Shown: in pieces, positions 8,876-17,271 of the stretch | Numbering within the stretch: position 1 is the first letter of the stretch | Layout: each line of letters begins with the position of its first letter | Position numbers and translations under genes: made by a program | Notes under the pieces: generated by a model | Databases searched by the model: none | What the model saw: only the letters and a program-made list of their open reading frames with translations | What the model was told of the DNA's origin: nothing | Source of the DNA: Candidatus Scalindua sp. | GTDB taxonomy: Bacteria; Planctomycetota; Brocadiia; Brocadiales; Scalinduaceae | Assembly: GCA_021777035.1 (NCBI GenBank) | Contig: JAIQZR010000158.1 | Span: 1 to 52,667, forward strand | Length of the DNA stretch: 52,667 nucleotides | Direction of reading: 5' to 3'

Positions 8876-10114
8876 TTATCGTATCTTCTCCTCAAAACTG
8901 TCGAGGAGATTTTTTGTAAGCTGAAAATTGTGTATTCCGTATTTTGTAATCAGGTCAATAATAGGGCCAATTTCATCTATAAAGTTGTTCCTGTCCGACT
9001 GCACACCAGCGTCTTTATCCTTTTCTCCATCAACTTCCGGATCACTTAGTAGAGAGGCATTACCGTCTTCTACTAAATTCTGTATACGACGGTTGAACTC
9101 TTTCAATCTACCTTTAATAGTTTTTGTCCATGCATTGTATAGTCTTCCATAATCTACATTGTGACATTTAATACAGTATTCTTCTACTCCCATGAATTTT
9201 AACTTCTCATCGTTATACCTGTGGCAATCTTCACATTTAACAGCCCTGGACATCATATCAGGCAGAGGAGCAACCGTGTCTATACCCGGCTTTCCCTTTA
9301 GAAAATCAGAAGGCTCTTTATGGCATTCAACACAGTCCATTTTCCCATCAGTCAGGTGGTGACATTTACTGCAATTAAGATTATATCCTAAAATACCGGC
9401 GTCGTTATCATGATTGATTATATGACACTTTTTGCATGACACGCTCTGCTCAGGATGTTGTACGTGTCTGAAAGGAATTGTCCATGAAAGCCGGCTCTTC
9501 ATTTTAGAACGAGGATTATGATACTTGTTCAAATCATTTTCATGACACTTTACACAATCCGGATCCGGAGTTGTATGGTGGCATTTAACACAGTTGATCT
9601 CTTCGTTTACCAACGATGCATTAGAATCCTTAACGTGACACAATCCGCAGTCAACATCGCTTTCCACGGTAAATCCATGTACAAATTTTTCCTCTTTATA
9701 CTTCATGAGATTCTCGTCAATATCATTATGACATCTTTTACACTCATCTCCTTCTAATTCAACATGATGACATTTAAGGCAGTTTTCCTTTGTTATTGTT
9801 AATTTACCATGATCCTTCGTATTAACCTCACTATTATCATGACAGGATGTACAGGTCATGCCTTGATCAAAGGAGTGTGTCTTGTGCCTGAAAATCTCTG
9901 CTCTTTGAGTTACATCATATTTATTTTCATATGCCATATAATTAACATGACATCTTACCGTGCATGAATCCAACTTCTTTATAGATCTCTTTGGCACCTG
10001 AATATGCTCATCCTTACTTAATGTCTCATTAGTGTAAACGCTACTTGCTTCAGAAAAGAGAGACAAGAGAAACATCAACCAAAAAAAGCCAGCAATTAAC
10101 ACATATTTGTACAT
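8876..10114 (-). CDS. Dodecaheme c-type cytochrome (multiheme)
   Basis: 412 residues with an N-terminal signal peptide (about residues 1-24), so exported across the energy-conserving membrane. Eleven CXXCH motifs are present (CTSCH, CLKCH, CKRCH, CGLCH, two CVKCH, CKKCH, CSKCH, CVECH, CEDCH, CIKCH), and one CX3CH motif (CTVRCH near residue 51), giving up to 12 hemes. Many free His residues can serve as distal ligands. The last 80 residues have no heme and look helical. It is the last gene of the leftward cytochrome block, 30 bp after the 11-heme gene, and probably forms an electron conduit with it. Not an octaheme hydrazine or hydroxylamine oxidoreductase: heme count and spacing differ. Confidence 0.9.
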   Translation of the reverse strand: MYKYVLIAGFFWLMFLLSLFSEASSVYTNETLSKDEHIQVPKRSIKKLDSCTVRCHVNYMAYENKYDVTQRAEIFRHKTHSFDQGMTCTSCHDNSEVNTKDHGKLTITKENCLKCHHVELEGDECKRCHNDIDENLMKYKEEKFVHGFTVESDVDCGLCHVKDSNASLVNEEINCVKCHHTTPDPDCVKCHENDLNKYHNPRSKMKSRLSWTIPFRHVQHPEQSVSCKKCHIINHDNDAGILGYNLNCSKCHHLTDGKMDCVECHKEPSDFLKGKPGIDTVAPLPDMMSRAVKCEDCHRYNDEKLKFMGVEEYCIKCHNVDYGRLYNAWTKTIKGRLKEFNRRIQNLVEDGNASLLSDPEVDGEKDKDAGVQSDRNNFIDEIGPIIDLITKYGIHNFQLTKNLLDSFEEKIR

Positions 10115-10144
10115 ATGATTTTCTTTTCCGTGGAATCAATTGAG

Positions 10145-11488
10145 TTATTCCAAACTCTGTATACTGTGATTAATCAGATCCTTCGCATATTTAATATTAT
10201 GAACGCCGAAACTTCCGTCGTTTTTAATTAAATTATAATTATAACGTGCCTCATCAATCAACGTTCCGGATATACCTTTCTTTGAATTCTCTTCAAGCAA
10301 TTCTGCTAATGACGTCAAAAGCCCTGTAACGTACTCCTTCTGCTCTGCCATTGTCTTATTAAATCCCTTTTTATGGCAGACATTGCAAGAGAGGGGATGA
10401 ACACTCATGTCTCTGCTTTTATGGCATGCGGTGCAGTTAACGGTAGCAAGATACATCGGATCAGGGCTGCCCTCAATCCCGCGACCGCCTTTACCTGCAT
10501 ATAATTCTCTTTGAAGTGAATAAGGTATTTTTCCGAAAATAGATCCCTGAACTTTCTCTTTAACAGGAATAACTCCCTGTTCTGTTTCACTTGTGTCAAC
10601 TGATATCATCGATGAGTTCTCATCTCCCGAAACGGCACTCCTCTCAGGCAGAATGTTGGTAATATATTCATTGCTCCATTTATGCAGAATTTCATTATGA
10701 CACGGGGAGCATGGGACATTATGCTTTCTCACATGATCATTGTGCATTCTTTCTGCTCCCTGATAATCATTCGGAATCTTTATATGGCAACGATAGCAAC
10801 TCTTCTCTTCTATCTCCCCACCTCTATGAACCGTATCGAAATGACAGTTTGTACATTTCACTTTCCGTTCCTTTTCAAAAGCACGATGATCAACCTTCTT
10901 CTCATATATTACAACATCAACCTCTACATTTTTATGGCACAGTGAGCACTCATCTACTTTAATCTTCTCTTTGGTGGTAAGCAGAGGGGGTTTACTCTCT
11001 AAAAAGTGACAGACATAACACGCATTTTCATCTATACCAAAATGCCTGGTTTTTCCATTTTTCTGTGCATCCCCGCCCAGATACGAATGACATCCGGTAC
11101 ATTTTAATTTGAGGTTGTCAGGGTACTCTTTCAAGTGTGTTTTATGATTGAAAGAGAATACATCTTTGTAATTTGATACTTTCGATGTAAGCTTTTCAAC
11201 AGGATGACATTCTATGCTCGTACAGTTACTATCATCAATTTCAACCGACAATGTCCTGCCGCTATTATCATGTGTGTGACAACTCAGACATCCGGTATTA
11301 CAGGATACAGTTTCGTTCCAGGAATTATATGCTGTTTCCATACTGTGACATCTTGCGCAGAATTCAGAAGAATTCGGTTTATGTACGGCGATGATAATCA
11401 ACGTGACACAGCATATTGCAGACACAATTGTCAATAAGGACAATATTTTGACTGCCTTCTTTTCTCTTTTTCTCAAGTTTTCCAGCAT
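10145..11488 (-). CDS. Membrane-anchored 11-heme cytochrome with NapC/NrfH-like start
   Basis: 447 residues. One transmembrane helix (about residues 13-34) is followed by CARCHSM, which fits the CXXCHxM first-heme motif of the NapC/NrfH quinol-oxidising cytochromes. Ten CXXCH motifs are seen, plus one CX4CH (CTSIECH, about residue 90). A heme-free linker lies at about residues 275-345, then two further hemes, then a helical tail. The likely role is to take electrons from the quinone pool or a b-type cytochrome and pass them to periplasm-side (or anammoxosome-side) partners such as the adjacent 12-heme protein. The start codon lies 15 bp after a small tandem repeat (11503-11526). Confidence 0.88.
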   Translation of the reverse strand: MLENLRKREKKAVKILSLLTIVSAICCVTLIIIAVHKPNSSEFCARCHSMETAYNSWNETVSCNTGCLSCHTHDNSGRTLSVEIDDSNCTSIECHPVEKLTSKVSNYKDVFSFNHKTHLKEYPDNLKLKCTGCHSYLGGDAQKNGKTRHFGIDENACYVCHFLESKPPLLTTKEKIKVDECSLCHKNVEVDVVIYEKKVDHRAFEKERKVKCTNCHFDTVHRGGEIEEKSCYRCHIKIPNDYQGAERMHNDHVRKHNVPCSPCHNEILHKWSNEYITNILPERSAVSGDENSSMISVDTSETEQGVIPVKEKVQGSIFGKIPYSLQRELYAGKGGRGIEGSPDPMYLATVNCTACHKSRDMSVHPLSCNVCHKKGFNKTMAEQKEYVTGLLTSLAELLEENSKKGISGTLIDEARYNYNLIKNDGSFGVHNIKYAKDLINHSIQSLE

Positions 11489-11502
11489 AATATGTTTTTG
11501 CC

Positions 11503-11526
11503 ACTAAGACACTAAGACACTAAGAC
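11503..11526. repeat. Three tandem copies of ACTAAGAC
   Basis: Three perfect head-to-tail 8-bp units lie just before the 11-heme gene start. This kind of short CACTAAGAC array is a common dispersed intergenic repeat in environmental bacteria. The rest of the 259-bp gap (11489-11747) holds no gene that I can see. Confidence 0.75.
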
Positions 11527-11747
11527 TCAAAATCAAGAAATTATTTCTCTTATTAGTTGAAGTTACGCTTACAAACACAAATCCGCTTTCTCTGGAAGCC
11601 TGAAGGTCGTGCCGACAGGCAGATCTACCTCCCGACAGATTCGGATCTGTGAGCTAACCACAGGGTCGTCCTCAAACGACTGGCATGACATTCCGTCACA
11701 TTCCCAATTCTTCAATTCGTAACCTGTAACTCGCAACCCTTAATTCC

Positions 11748-12854
11748 TTAATCAATCTTTGATTGAACTAATTCGATCTTCACTTTGGCAAAATGTGTTT
11801 TTTCTGTTCTATCAAAATTCGTTCTGAAAAGGAGGGCCTCTAATTCCACAATTTCATCACTTTTATCATCCGGATCAAACGCGAAACTATATATCTTTTT
11901 TTCTCCAGGTTTTATCTGGGTATTCAGTTCCAAAAACATACTCTCTTGTTTGGATTTGATTATTTTTCCCAAATTATCCATAAGGTTGATCAATAAGAGA
12001 ACTTCTCTATATCCGTATTTCCCGGTTGGAATAGAGTGATTAACCTTAGAATTAATAATTTCGACATTACCGGCAATTTGATTATTGTAGGTGTTCATTT
12101 CAGTAAATTTCAATTCTATGAAATCTCTGTTTTTCTCTATGGCACTTAAACTGGAAAAAGTATGTTTCTTTCCTTCCTTCTTTTTATGTAATTTCTGCCA
12201 CGGTTCATCCTGTATCAACTTACGTCTGACGGCAGGCATATGACAATCCTGGCATGTTTCATCATTGCCATTACCTACATATGTTAAATACTCCTCAAAA
12301 GTATCAACATGGCATGTGCCACAAAGTTTGCTACTTTTATAAAACTCTTCGTCCTTCTCTAAAGGGTGTGGAGAGATGCCTGTATGCGGACCTGAAAATT
12401 TGCAATCTACGGTAAGGTGGCAGCTCTGGCAGTCAACACCGTCTTTCAGATTATAATCCCTTGCCGCTATTTCATCATTCTTTGACTGAGTTACTGAAAC
12501 TTTTGTATTATCACCATTATCATTTTCTAATAACGCAAATATTGTTTCAGGCGCATGGCATCTGATACAAAATTCAAATTCATAATTATTGGTAGCAACC
12601 CTGAACTCTTCGCTTATGTAACTCTCTGAGTGTGTAGACCCCGTCCACTCCTTGTAAATATCAATATGACAATCTCCGCATTTGTGCGAACCGGGGAACT
12701 CATCACCTCTCTTAACCAGCTCAGGATGCATATCCATGGTAGTCAACATCTTTTGAAACAGACCACAACCTGATGCTATAGTTACAATGGCAACTATAGC
12801 CAGAATGCCTGATATACTCAGAAAAGTTTTTGCGTCGTGATGTTTATGTATCAT
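11748..12854 (-). CDS. Pentaheme c-type cytochrome, membrane-anchored or lipoprotein
   Basis: 368 residues. A hydrophobic N-terminus (about residues 12-30) ends in a weak lipobox-like ASGC, so it may be lipid-anchored. Five CXXCH motifs follow (CGDCH, CIRCH, CQSCH, CGTCH, CQDCH, residues about 59-205), in the pattern of cytochrome c554-type or multiheme reductase partner proteins. The C-terminal 150 residues are heme-free and beta-rich. Its start is one base after the stop of the subunit IV gene, so the two are translationally linked. It probably replaces cytochrome f or c1 as the electron acceptor of the bc-type complex. Confidence 0.88.
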   Translation of the reverse strand: MIHKHHDAKTFLSISGILAIVAIVTIASGCGLFQKMLTTMDMHPELVKRGDEFPGSHKCGDCHIDIYKEWTGSTHSESYISEEFRVATNNYEFEFCIRCHAPETIFALLENDNGDNTKVSVTQSKNDEIAARDYNLKDGVDCQSCHLTVDCKFSGPHTGISPHPLEKDEEFYKSSKLCGTCHVDTFEEYLTYVGNGNDETCQDCHMPAVRRKLIQDEPWQKLHKKKEGKKHTFSSLSAIEKNRDFIELKFTEMNTYNNQIAGNVEIINSKVNHSIPTGKYGYREVLLLINLMDNLGKIIKSKQESMFLELNTQIKPGEKKIYSFAFDPDDKSDEIVELEALLFRTNFDRTEKTHFAKVKIELVQSKID

Positions 12855-12855
12855 T

Positions 12856-13260
12856 TTATTGTAGAAACTTGATTATGCCCAAGGTGAATATCAGCAGCAG
12901 ATTAACAATGACTATGGAGAAAAAAACAGGTTTCTTCCACAAACCTCTTTCCTGACTTCTATCAAGAAACGGAACGCTGATAAATGCGGCTGCGTATATT
13001 GCAAGAATTATAACATGCCAGGCTCTGTTATTAATTAAGGCTGAAAAGTGAAAGAATGGAAGCAAAAACCACGGAGGTCTTGTTTGAAACGATGCAAATT
13101 CATCTGTCGACTTCTGGAAAGATTCCGGAAAGAACAATACACCCAGCATGACAGCACTTATAAAGAAAAATACTAAAAGTGTATGCCTGAGTATCTCATT
13201 TGGAAAGAACGATTCAAGTTCTTCTTCACTTCTACCCTTACTATAGTCAGCCATTGTCAT
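12856..13260 (-). CDS. petD: Cytochrome b C-terminal half (subunit IV-like)
   Basis: 134 residues with three membrane helices (about residues 25-45, 80-98 and 110-130), the size and topology of subunit IV of b6f complexes. The Qo-site motif, normally PEWY, reads PPWF here (within TRPPWFLLPFF), so the glutamate that takes the quinol proton is missing. The gene follows the cytochrome b6-like gene after a 180-bp gap and is coupled to the pentaheme gene. I infer the second membrane subunit of a split, b6f-like quinol-cytochrome complex. A start two codons later (M3) is possible. Confidence 0.8.
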   Translation of the reverse strand: MTMADYSKGRSEEELESFFPNEILRHTLLVFFFISAVMLGVLFFPESFQKSTDEFASFQTRPPWFLLPFFHFSALINNRAWHVIILAIYAAAFISVPFLDRSQERGLWKKPVFFSIVIVNLLLIFTLGIIKFLQ

Positions 13261-13440
13261 TTAAATTGTAGCGAGAGACGAAGGAAGAAAAACACGAATG
13301 ACGAAACAATCGTCCATCATCCAGGCCACGAAGGGGCTTTTCATCATTCGTCCATCTTTTACCGTTACTCTAAAACTAAATCTGTGATAATTCGTGTAAT
13401 TTGTGTCTAACTTTTTTTATTCTGGTTTAATAAGGTTGAT

Positions 13441-14121
13441 CTACAATGGCTCTGAGACTCCGGTTCTACGTATCATCAGAAAGTGAAATCCCATGATAAT
13501 AGACATCATTAATGGAATGCATATGACATGTAGCGCATATAAAGACACAAGCCAGTGCCTGGAAATCGCATCTTCATTTTGATAACTCCCGACAATATTA
13601 TCAGACACCATTGTTGGCATTCCAACTTCACTACCGACAGCGCTTACATCCCAATAAGACAGGCTGTTAGCAGGAAGACACGTGCCTGTGTAACAGATAA
13701 TTAACGTAAGCACCAGTAACAGTGCACCTGACACCCAGTGAAGTTCTCTTGGATTTTTATAGAGACCCTTAAACAAAATCCTTATCATATGCACCAATAG
13801 TGAGACCACCATAAAATATGGAGTGACAGCATGTATTTTCTGTATTAACCATCCATATGGAACAGCATGTCTTATGTACTGGACACTATTGAACGCACTA
13901 CTGGCAGAGGGGACGTAATAAAATACTAAGAAGATACCAGTACCAACTTGTAAGGCAAAAGCGATTAGCGCAAACCCACCCATACAACGAAACCAGCTAA
14001 TCCCCTTTGGTATTTTTTTCTTAGTTAAGTTCTTTTCAATTATCTCCTTTAACTGAAATCGCTCTTCAATCCAGTTGGCAATTCGATACGAACTTTTATT
14101 ATTTTTGCAAGTTTTGTTCAT
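13441..14121 (-). CDS. petB: Cytochrome b6-type protein with heme ci cysteine
   Basis: 226 residues, four membrane helices. The heme b ligands are H97/H111 and H198/H213, spaced 14 and 15 as in cytochrome b6. C46 in WFRCMGG aligns with the Cys of b6f complexes that binds the extra high-spin heme ci (heme x) at the Qi site. It is therefore b6-like, split from subunit IV. The start overlaps the 3' end of the PAP2 gene by 23 bp. No Rieske gene is found beside it. With the cytochromes downstream it probably forms a quinol oxidase or reductase module in the energy-conserving membrane. Confidence 0.88.
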   Translation of the reverse strand: MNKTCKNNKSSYRIANWIEERFQLKEIIEKNLTKKKIPKGISWFRCMGGFALIAFALQVGTGIFLVFYYVPSASSAFNSVQYIRHAVPYGWLIQKIHAVTPYFMVVSLLVHMIRILFKGLYKNPRELHWVSGALLLVLTLIICYTGTCLPANSLSYWDVSAVGSEVGMPTMVSDNIVGSYQNEDAISRHWLVSLYALHVICIPLMMSIIMGFHFLMIRRTGVSEPL

Positions 14122-14755
14122 AATTAAGGCCTAAGAGGCTATCTCCTTCAGTATTGGATACTGATTTTATTACGGTATACAATCTTCTCCTGATGAGAAT
14201 GCTAAAATACACGTTGACTATAAATTCATTTATCACTCTCAGCCTCTTTCTTAAAGCCCAAATCGTATATGCCGCAACCACTGAAACTAACAACGAACCA
14301 AGTATATCTTCCGGAAAATGAACACCACAAAAGACCCTTGAAACACCACTAAGTAAACCAAAAAAGAGTAATAAGCAACCTATTATCCTTGTTGATCTAA
14401 TAGAGAATAACATGGCTGCAATTGAAAGCATAAAGGTTGTGTGATCAGAAGGAAATGATGATTCAGATGCATGATCAACTAAGCAGACACCAATGTTTTT
14501 CATAAATGGACGAGGATGAAAATAAAAAAGTGTGATGAAGCGATTTATCAGAACCCCTGCGATAGCAGAATAACCGGCAACTAAAGCAGAATATTTTCCA
14601 CCAATCCTTGAGCTGAACCATAGATAAAGTAAAATGGAGATAAACACATATGGCATATACTCAGCAATAACGATTACGATATTATCTATTAATGCACTGA
14701 CTCCTGCATATTTATTAATAGCAGTAAAAAAATTGATATTGATTTGCTCAATCAA
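14099..14755 (-). CDS. PAP2-family phosphatase, probable undecaprenyl-diphosphatase (BcrC-like)
   Basis: 218 residues with about five membrane helices. The three phosphatase motifs are visible: RFITLFYFHPRPF (about residue 80), SSFPSDHTTF (about residue 100) and SRVFCGVHFPEDILG (about residue 140). They form the active site that removes phosphate from lipid diphosphates on the outer face of the membrane. The length fits BcrC. The C-terminal 40 residues extend beyond the usual domain. Its end overlaps the cytochrome b6 start, which suggests co-transcription but no obvious functional link. Lipid-A or phosphatidylglycerophosphate phosphatase activity is an alternative. Confidence 0.85.
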   Translation of the reverse strand: MIEQININFFTAINKYAGVSALIDNIVIVIAEYMPYVFISILLYLWFSSRIGGKYSALVAGYSAIAGVLINRFITLFYFHPRPFMKNIGVCLVDHASESSFPSDHTTFMLSIAAMLFSIRSTRIIGCLLLFFGLLSGVSRVFCGVHFPEDILGSLLVSVVAAYTIWALRKRLRVINEFIVNVYFSILIRRRLYTVIKSVSNTEGDSLLGLNYEQNLQK

Positions 14756-14811
14756 TCTATACTCACATTCTTTGTTTGAGGCATTACATTACCAGAATTA
14801 TTATGGATTAA

Positions 14812-16116
14812 CTATTGCGCTTCAACGTGAGCCAGAGCACCGTCAAGAACATCAATTAATTCATCTATATTATCCTTATCGATTATCAGAGGAGGCTGAA
14901 AGGCCAAGACATTACGACTGGCACCTGTCTTTCCTATAAGAACCCCTTTGTCCTTCATGTATTCCAGGATTTTGTCAGTCTCCTGTGCGGCAGGTGCTTT
15001 ATCCTGACCAACGAGTTCTGCACCAAGCATCAATCCTCTTCCTCTAACATCACCTATTAACGCATATTTCCCCTGAAGTACTTTTAACTTCTCTTTGAGA
15101 TATTCTCCCATTACCCTTGCGTTATCAACCAGATTATATTTACTTATTACGTCCAGGGTCGCCAATGCAGATACACTTGTAACAGGGTTTCCTCCGAATG
15201 TAGACGCCCCCGGCCTTTTATAAGAAGAGGCAATTTTGTCGGATGTTATAAACCCTCCAACGGGTGTCCCATTAGAAATTGCTTTGGCAAACGTCATAAT
15301 ATCCGGACTAACACCTGAGTGCTCAATTGCAAACATCTTGCCAGTCCTCCCAAAACCAGTCTGTATCTCATCGGCAATAAACAATATTCCATATTTATCT
15401 AATATCTCTTTCAGCACTTTAAAATACTCAGCAGGCGGTGTTATGATACCACCATTACCCTGTATAGGCTCAGCAATAAATGCAGCGACCTCACCAGAGG
15501 TAGATGTTTCTATTACATTTTCTATCTGCCTTGCACATTCGATATTACAATCAGGATATTCAAGTTTAAAAACACATCGATAACAGTAAGCATTCGGCAC
15601 AAAGCTGATACCACCAACAGGATTAGTATCTGTTCGCCAAAACTTCAATCCTGTCACGCTCATCGTCAACTTTGTTCTTCCATGCAAACCGTTATACAGA
15701 GAAAGAAATTCGTGTCTGCCAGTATATATTTGAGAAAGTAACAGTGCACCTTCATTAGCTTCAGACCCGCTTGCGCAAAAAAAGCTTTTTCTTAGATTTT
15801 GAGGTGTTACCTCAGCAAGCCTTTCAGCAAGATCTACTATTGGTTGCGTTAAATATATCGTTGTAGTGTGTTGCAGAGTCTTCACTTGTTCACATATCTT
15901 ATCTATAATCTCAGGGTGACAGTGCCCTGCATTTAGTACTGATACACCAGCGTAAAAGTCCAGATATTTTTTCCCGGAATGGTCAAAAAGATATTGCCCC
16001 TCTCCTCTTACCATCTGCACGGGGTCTTGATAAAAATGGTAAACACAAGGAATCATGAATTCCTTTTTTTTTCTAATTATTTCCTGTGGACCAATATATG
16101 ATTCTTTATTTTGCAT
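14812..16116 (-). CDS. Class III PLP-dependent aminotransferase (alanine-glyoxylate aminotransferase 2-like)
   Basis: 434 residues, full length for the family. The PLP lysine is K278 (FAKAISNGTPVGG), and the cofactor-binding aspartate is in LFIADEIQTGFGRTG just before it. A Cys-rich insert (CYRCVFKLEYPDC) is typical of the AGXT2-like branch. These soluble enzymes move amino groups from alanine, omega-amino acids or ornithine-like donors to glyoxylate, pyruvate or 2-oxoglutarate; the exact substrate cannot be read from sequence. A purine-rich GGGAAA precedes the ATG. It ends about 56 bp before the PAP2 gene, same strand. Confidence 0.92.
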   Translation of the reverse strand: MQNKESYIGPQEIIRKKKEFMIPCVYHFYQDPVQMVRGEGQYLFDHSGKKYLDFYAGVSVLNAGHCHPEIIDKICEQVKTLQHTTTIYLTQPIVDLAERLAEVTPQNLRKSFFCASGSEANEGALLLSQIYTGRHEFLSLYNGLHGRTKLTMSVTGLKFWRTDTNPVGGISFVPNAYCYRCVFKLEYPDCNIECARQIENVIETSTSGEVAAFIAEPIQGNGGIITPPAEYFKVLKEILDKYGILFIADEIQTGFGRTGKMFAIEHSGVSPDIMTFAKAISNGTPVGGFITSDKIASSYKRPGASTFGGNPVTSVSALATLDVISKYNLVDNARVMGEYLKEKLKVLQGKYALIGDVRGRGLMLGAELVGQDKAPAAQETDKILEYMKDKGVLIGKTGASRNVLAFQPPLIIDKDNIDELIDVLDGALAHVEAQ

Positions 16117-16352
16117 TACTATTTCCCAAAGATTTCCTCACGCAAAGACGCAGTGAACGCAAAGAGTTATATTCGCCCAAGCCATTTACGATCCGTGTAA
16201 TACCATCCGTCATCAAGTTTTCGCCAAAGTTCAATAAGTAGCCTAGCTTACACCCTGCAAGCCTGAGATAAGTTAATACTTGTTTCTTGTGTGCTTTTGT
16301 GAATTGCAATTGAGGCTTCAACTACCTCTTTCCAAATTCCGTTCTCAGTCAT
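16106..16352 (-). pseudogene. GxxExxY family protein, internally deleted remnant
   Basis: From an ATG at 16352 the frame reads MTENGIWKEVVEASIAIHK, the usual start of GxxExxY proteins, and then goes out of frame. A second frame (16321-16106) carries the usual C-terminus: KAHKKQVLTYLRLAGCKLG, then LLNF and DGITRIVNGL. The normal family member is about 125 residues with a central GLLESVYE-type part, which is missing here. So this is an internal deletion with frameshift. Flanking sequences with AAGACGCAG and GCAAAG words are typical of intergenic repeats near such genes. Confidence 0.75.
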
Positions 16353-16390
16353 CACGTTTTTTTCTTTGCGATCTTGGCGGCTCTGCGTGA

Positions 16391-17161
16391 TTATTTTTTT
16401 TCAGATGTAAGCTGATCAAGGAAAAATCTGGCTTCCGGATTGTCTTTATTAATCTCCAATAAACGTTTAAAAATATTTATCGCACTTTCCACTTCGCCTT
16501 TCTCCATATATGCAAGACCTAGATTTGCGTACCCCTTTTCCAATTCCGGATTATTTTTTATAACAGCCCTGATGATTTCTATTCCCTTATTAACATCACC
16601 GCCCAGAATGCCAGGTTTGTTAATATACATTCTTGCATTCTCAATTAGTGCCATAGGATTGTTTTCATCAATCTGCAGTGCAATGTCTATATCCTCCTCT
16701 GCTAAACTACCATTCTTCATCCCAGAGAACATACCGGATATTTTGTTAGAAATAAGAGCGCCTCTGACCCTGTACGATTCAGAAAAATTATCATTCAGTT
16801 CAATTGATTTGTTCGCAAATACTTCTCCTTCCCCTGCAATAGCGACTCTTTCTGCTTTCAATGCCTTCTTTACTCTCTTTACCGAGTTCTGTTCAATTTC
16901 AAAGTTTTTTATATCACAAAGTCCGAGATATGCCAATGCTGTATAGTGAGCATACTCATAGTTAGAAGGATTGTCATTACTCAGTTGTATGAATGTCTTT
17001 TTTGCATCTTGCAGTAATTGTGCATTATATGTATTTATCCCTTTATCAAGATGCTTTTTGGCCTGTTCAAACACGTCATTCCCCGCATCAGATATAATCG
17101 CTTGAAAAGTAACAAATAGAAAAATAATTAATAGTGTACCTGTTTTTTTTTGTATTTTCAT
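16391..17161 (-). CDS. Exported TPR-repeat protein
   Basis: 256 residues with a signal peptide (about residues 8-26). TPR units are clear at the C-terminus (NPELEKGYANLGLAYMEKGEVE, about residues 205-240) and more degenerate in the middle, so it is expected to be an exported protein-protein interaction scaffold. The ATG is directly preceded by a leader of about 95 bp which is repeated before the U32 gene. The frame ends where the GxxExxY remnant begins. The partner is unknown. Confidence 0.85.
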   Translation of the reverse strand: MKIQKKTGTLLIIFLFVTFQAIISDAGNDVFEQAKKHLDKGINTYNAQLLQDAKKTFIQLSNDNPSNYEYAHYTALAYLGLCDIKNFEIEQNSVKRVKKALKAERVAIAGEGEVFANKSIELNDNFSESYRVRGALISNKISGMFSGMKNGSLAEEDIDIALQIDENNPMALIENARMYINKPGILGGDVNKGIEIIRAVIKNNPELEKGYANLGLAYMEKGEVESAINIFKRLLEINKDNPEARFFLDQLTSEKK

Positions 17162-17162
17162 A

Positions 17163-17258
17163 ATTTATATCTTTCAGAAGAAGTTAAAAGGGTCTGAAGT
17201 TTAGGAAAGAGTTTAAACGGCTTATACCGTTCAAATCGCGTCTGTTCTTTCACTTTAG
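17163..17258 (-). promoter_or_regulatory. Shared 5' leader element, copy 1 (before TPR gene)
   Basis: About 95 bp, nearly identical to the block at 19282-19387, ending right at the start codon. Read on the minus strand it has a hairpin (AACGG, loop, CCGTT) and, close to the ATG, TTCAGA pairing with TCTGAA, whose second arm contains the only purine-rich ribosome site (GAAAG). It could be a cis-acting RNA or a dispersed repeat that carries a promoter. Confidence 0.55.
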
Positions 17259-17271
17259 GGTCTGAGAAAAA

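Noticed and set aside
8876-10114. Hydroxylamine/hydrazine oxidoreductase (octaheme HAO-like)
   Set aside because: There are 12 heme motifs with different spacing, and no HAO-type cross-link tyrosine context is recognisable.
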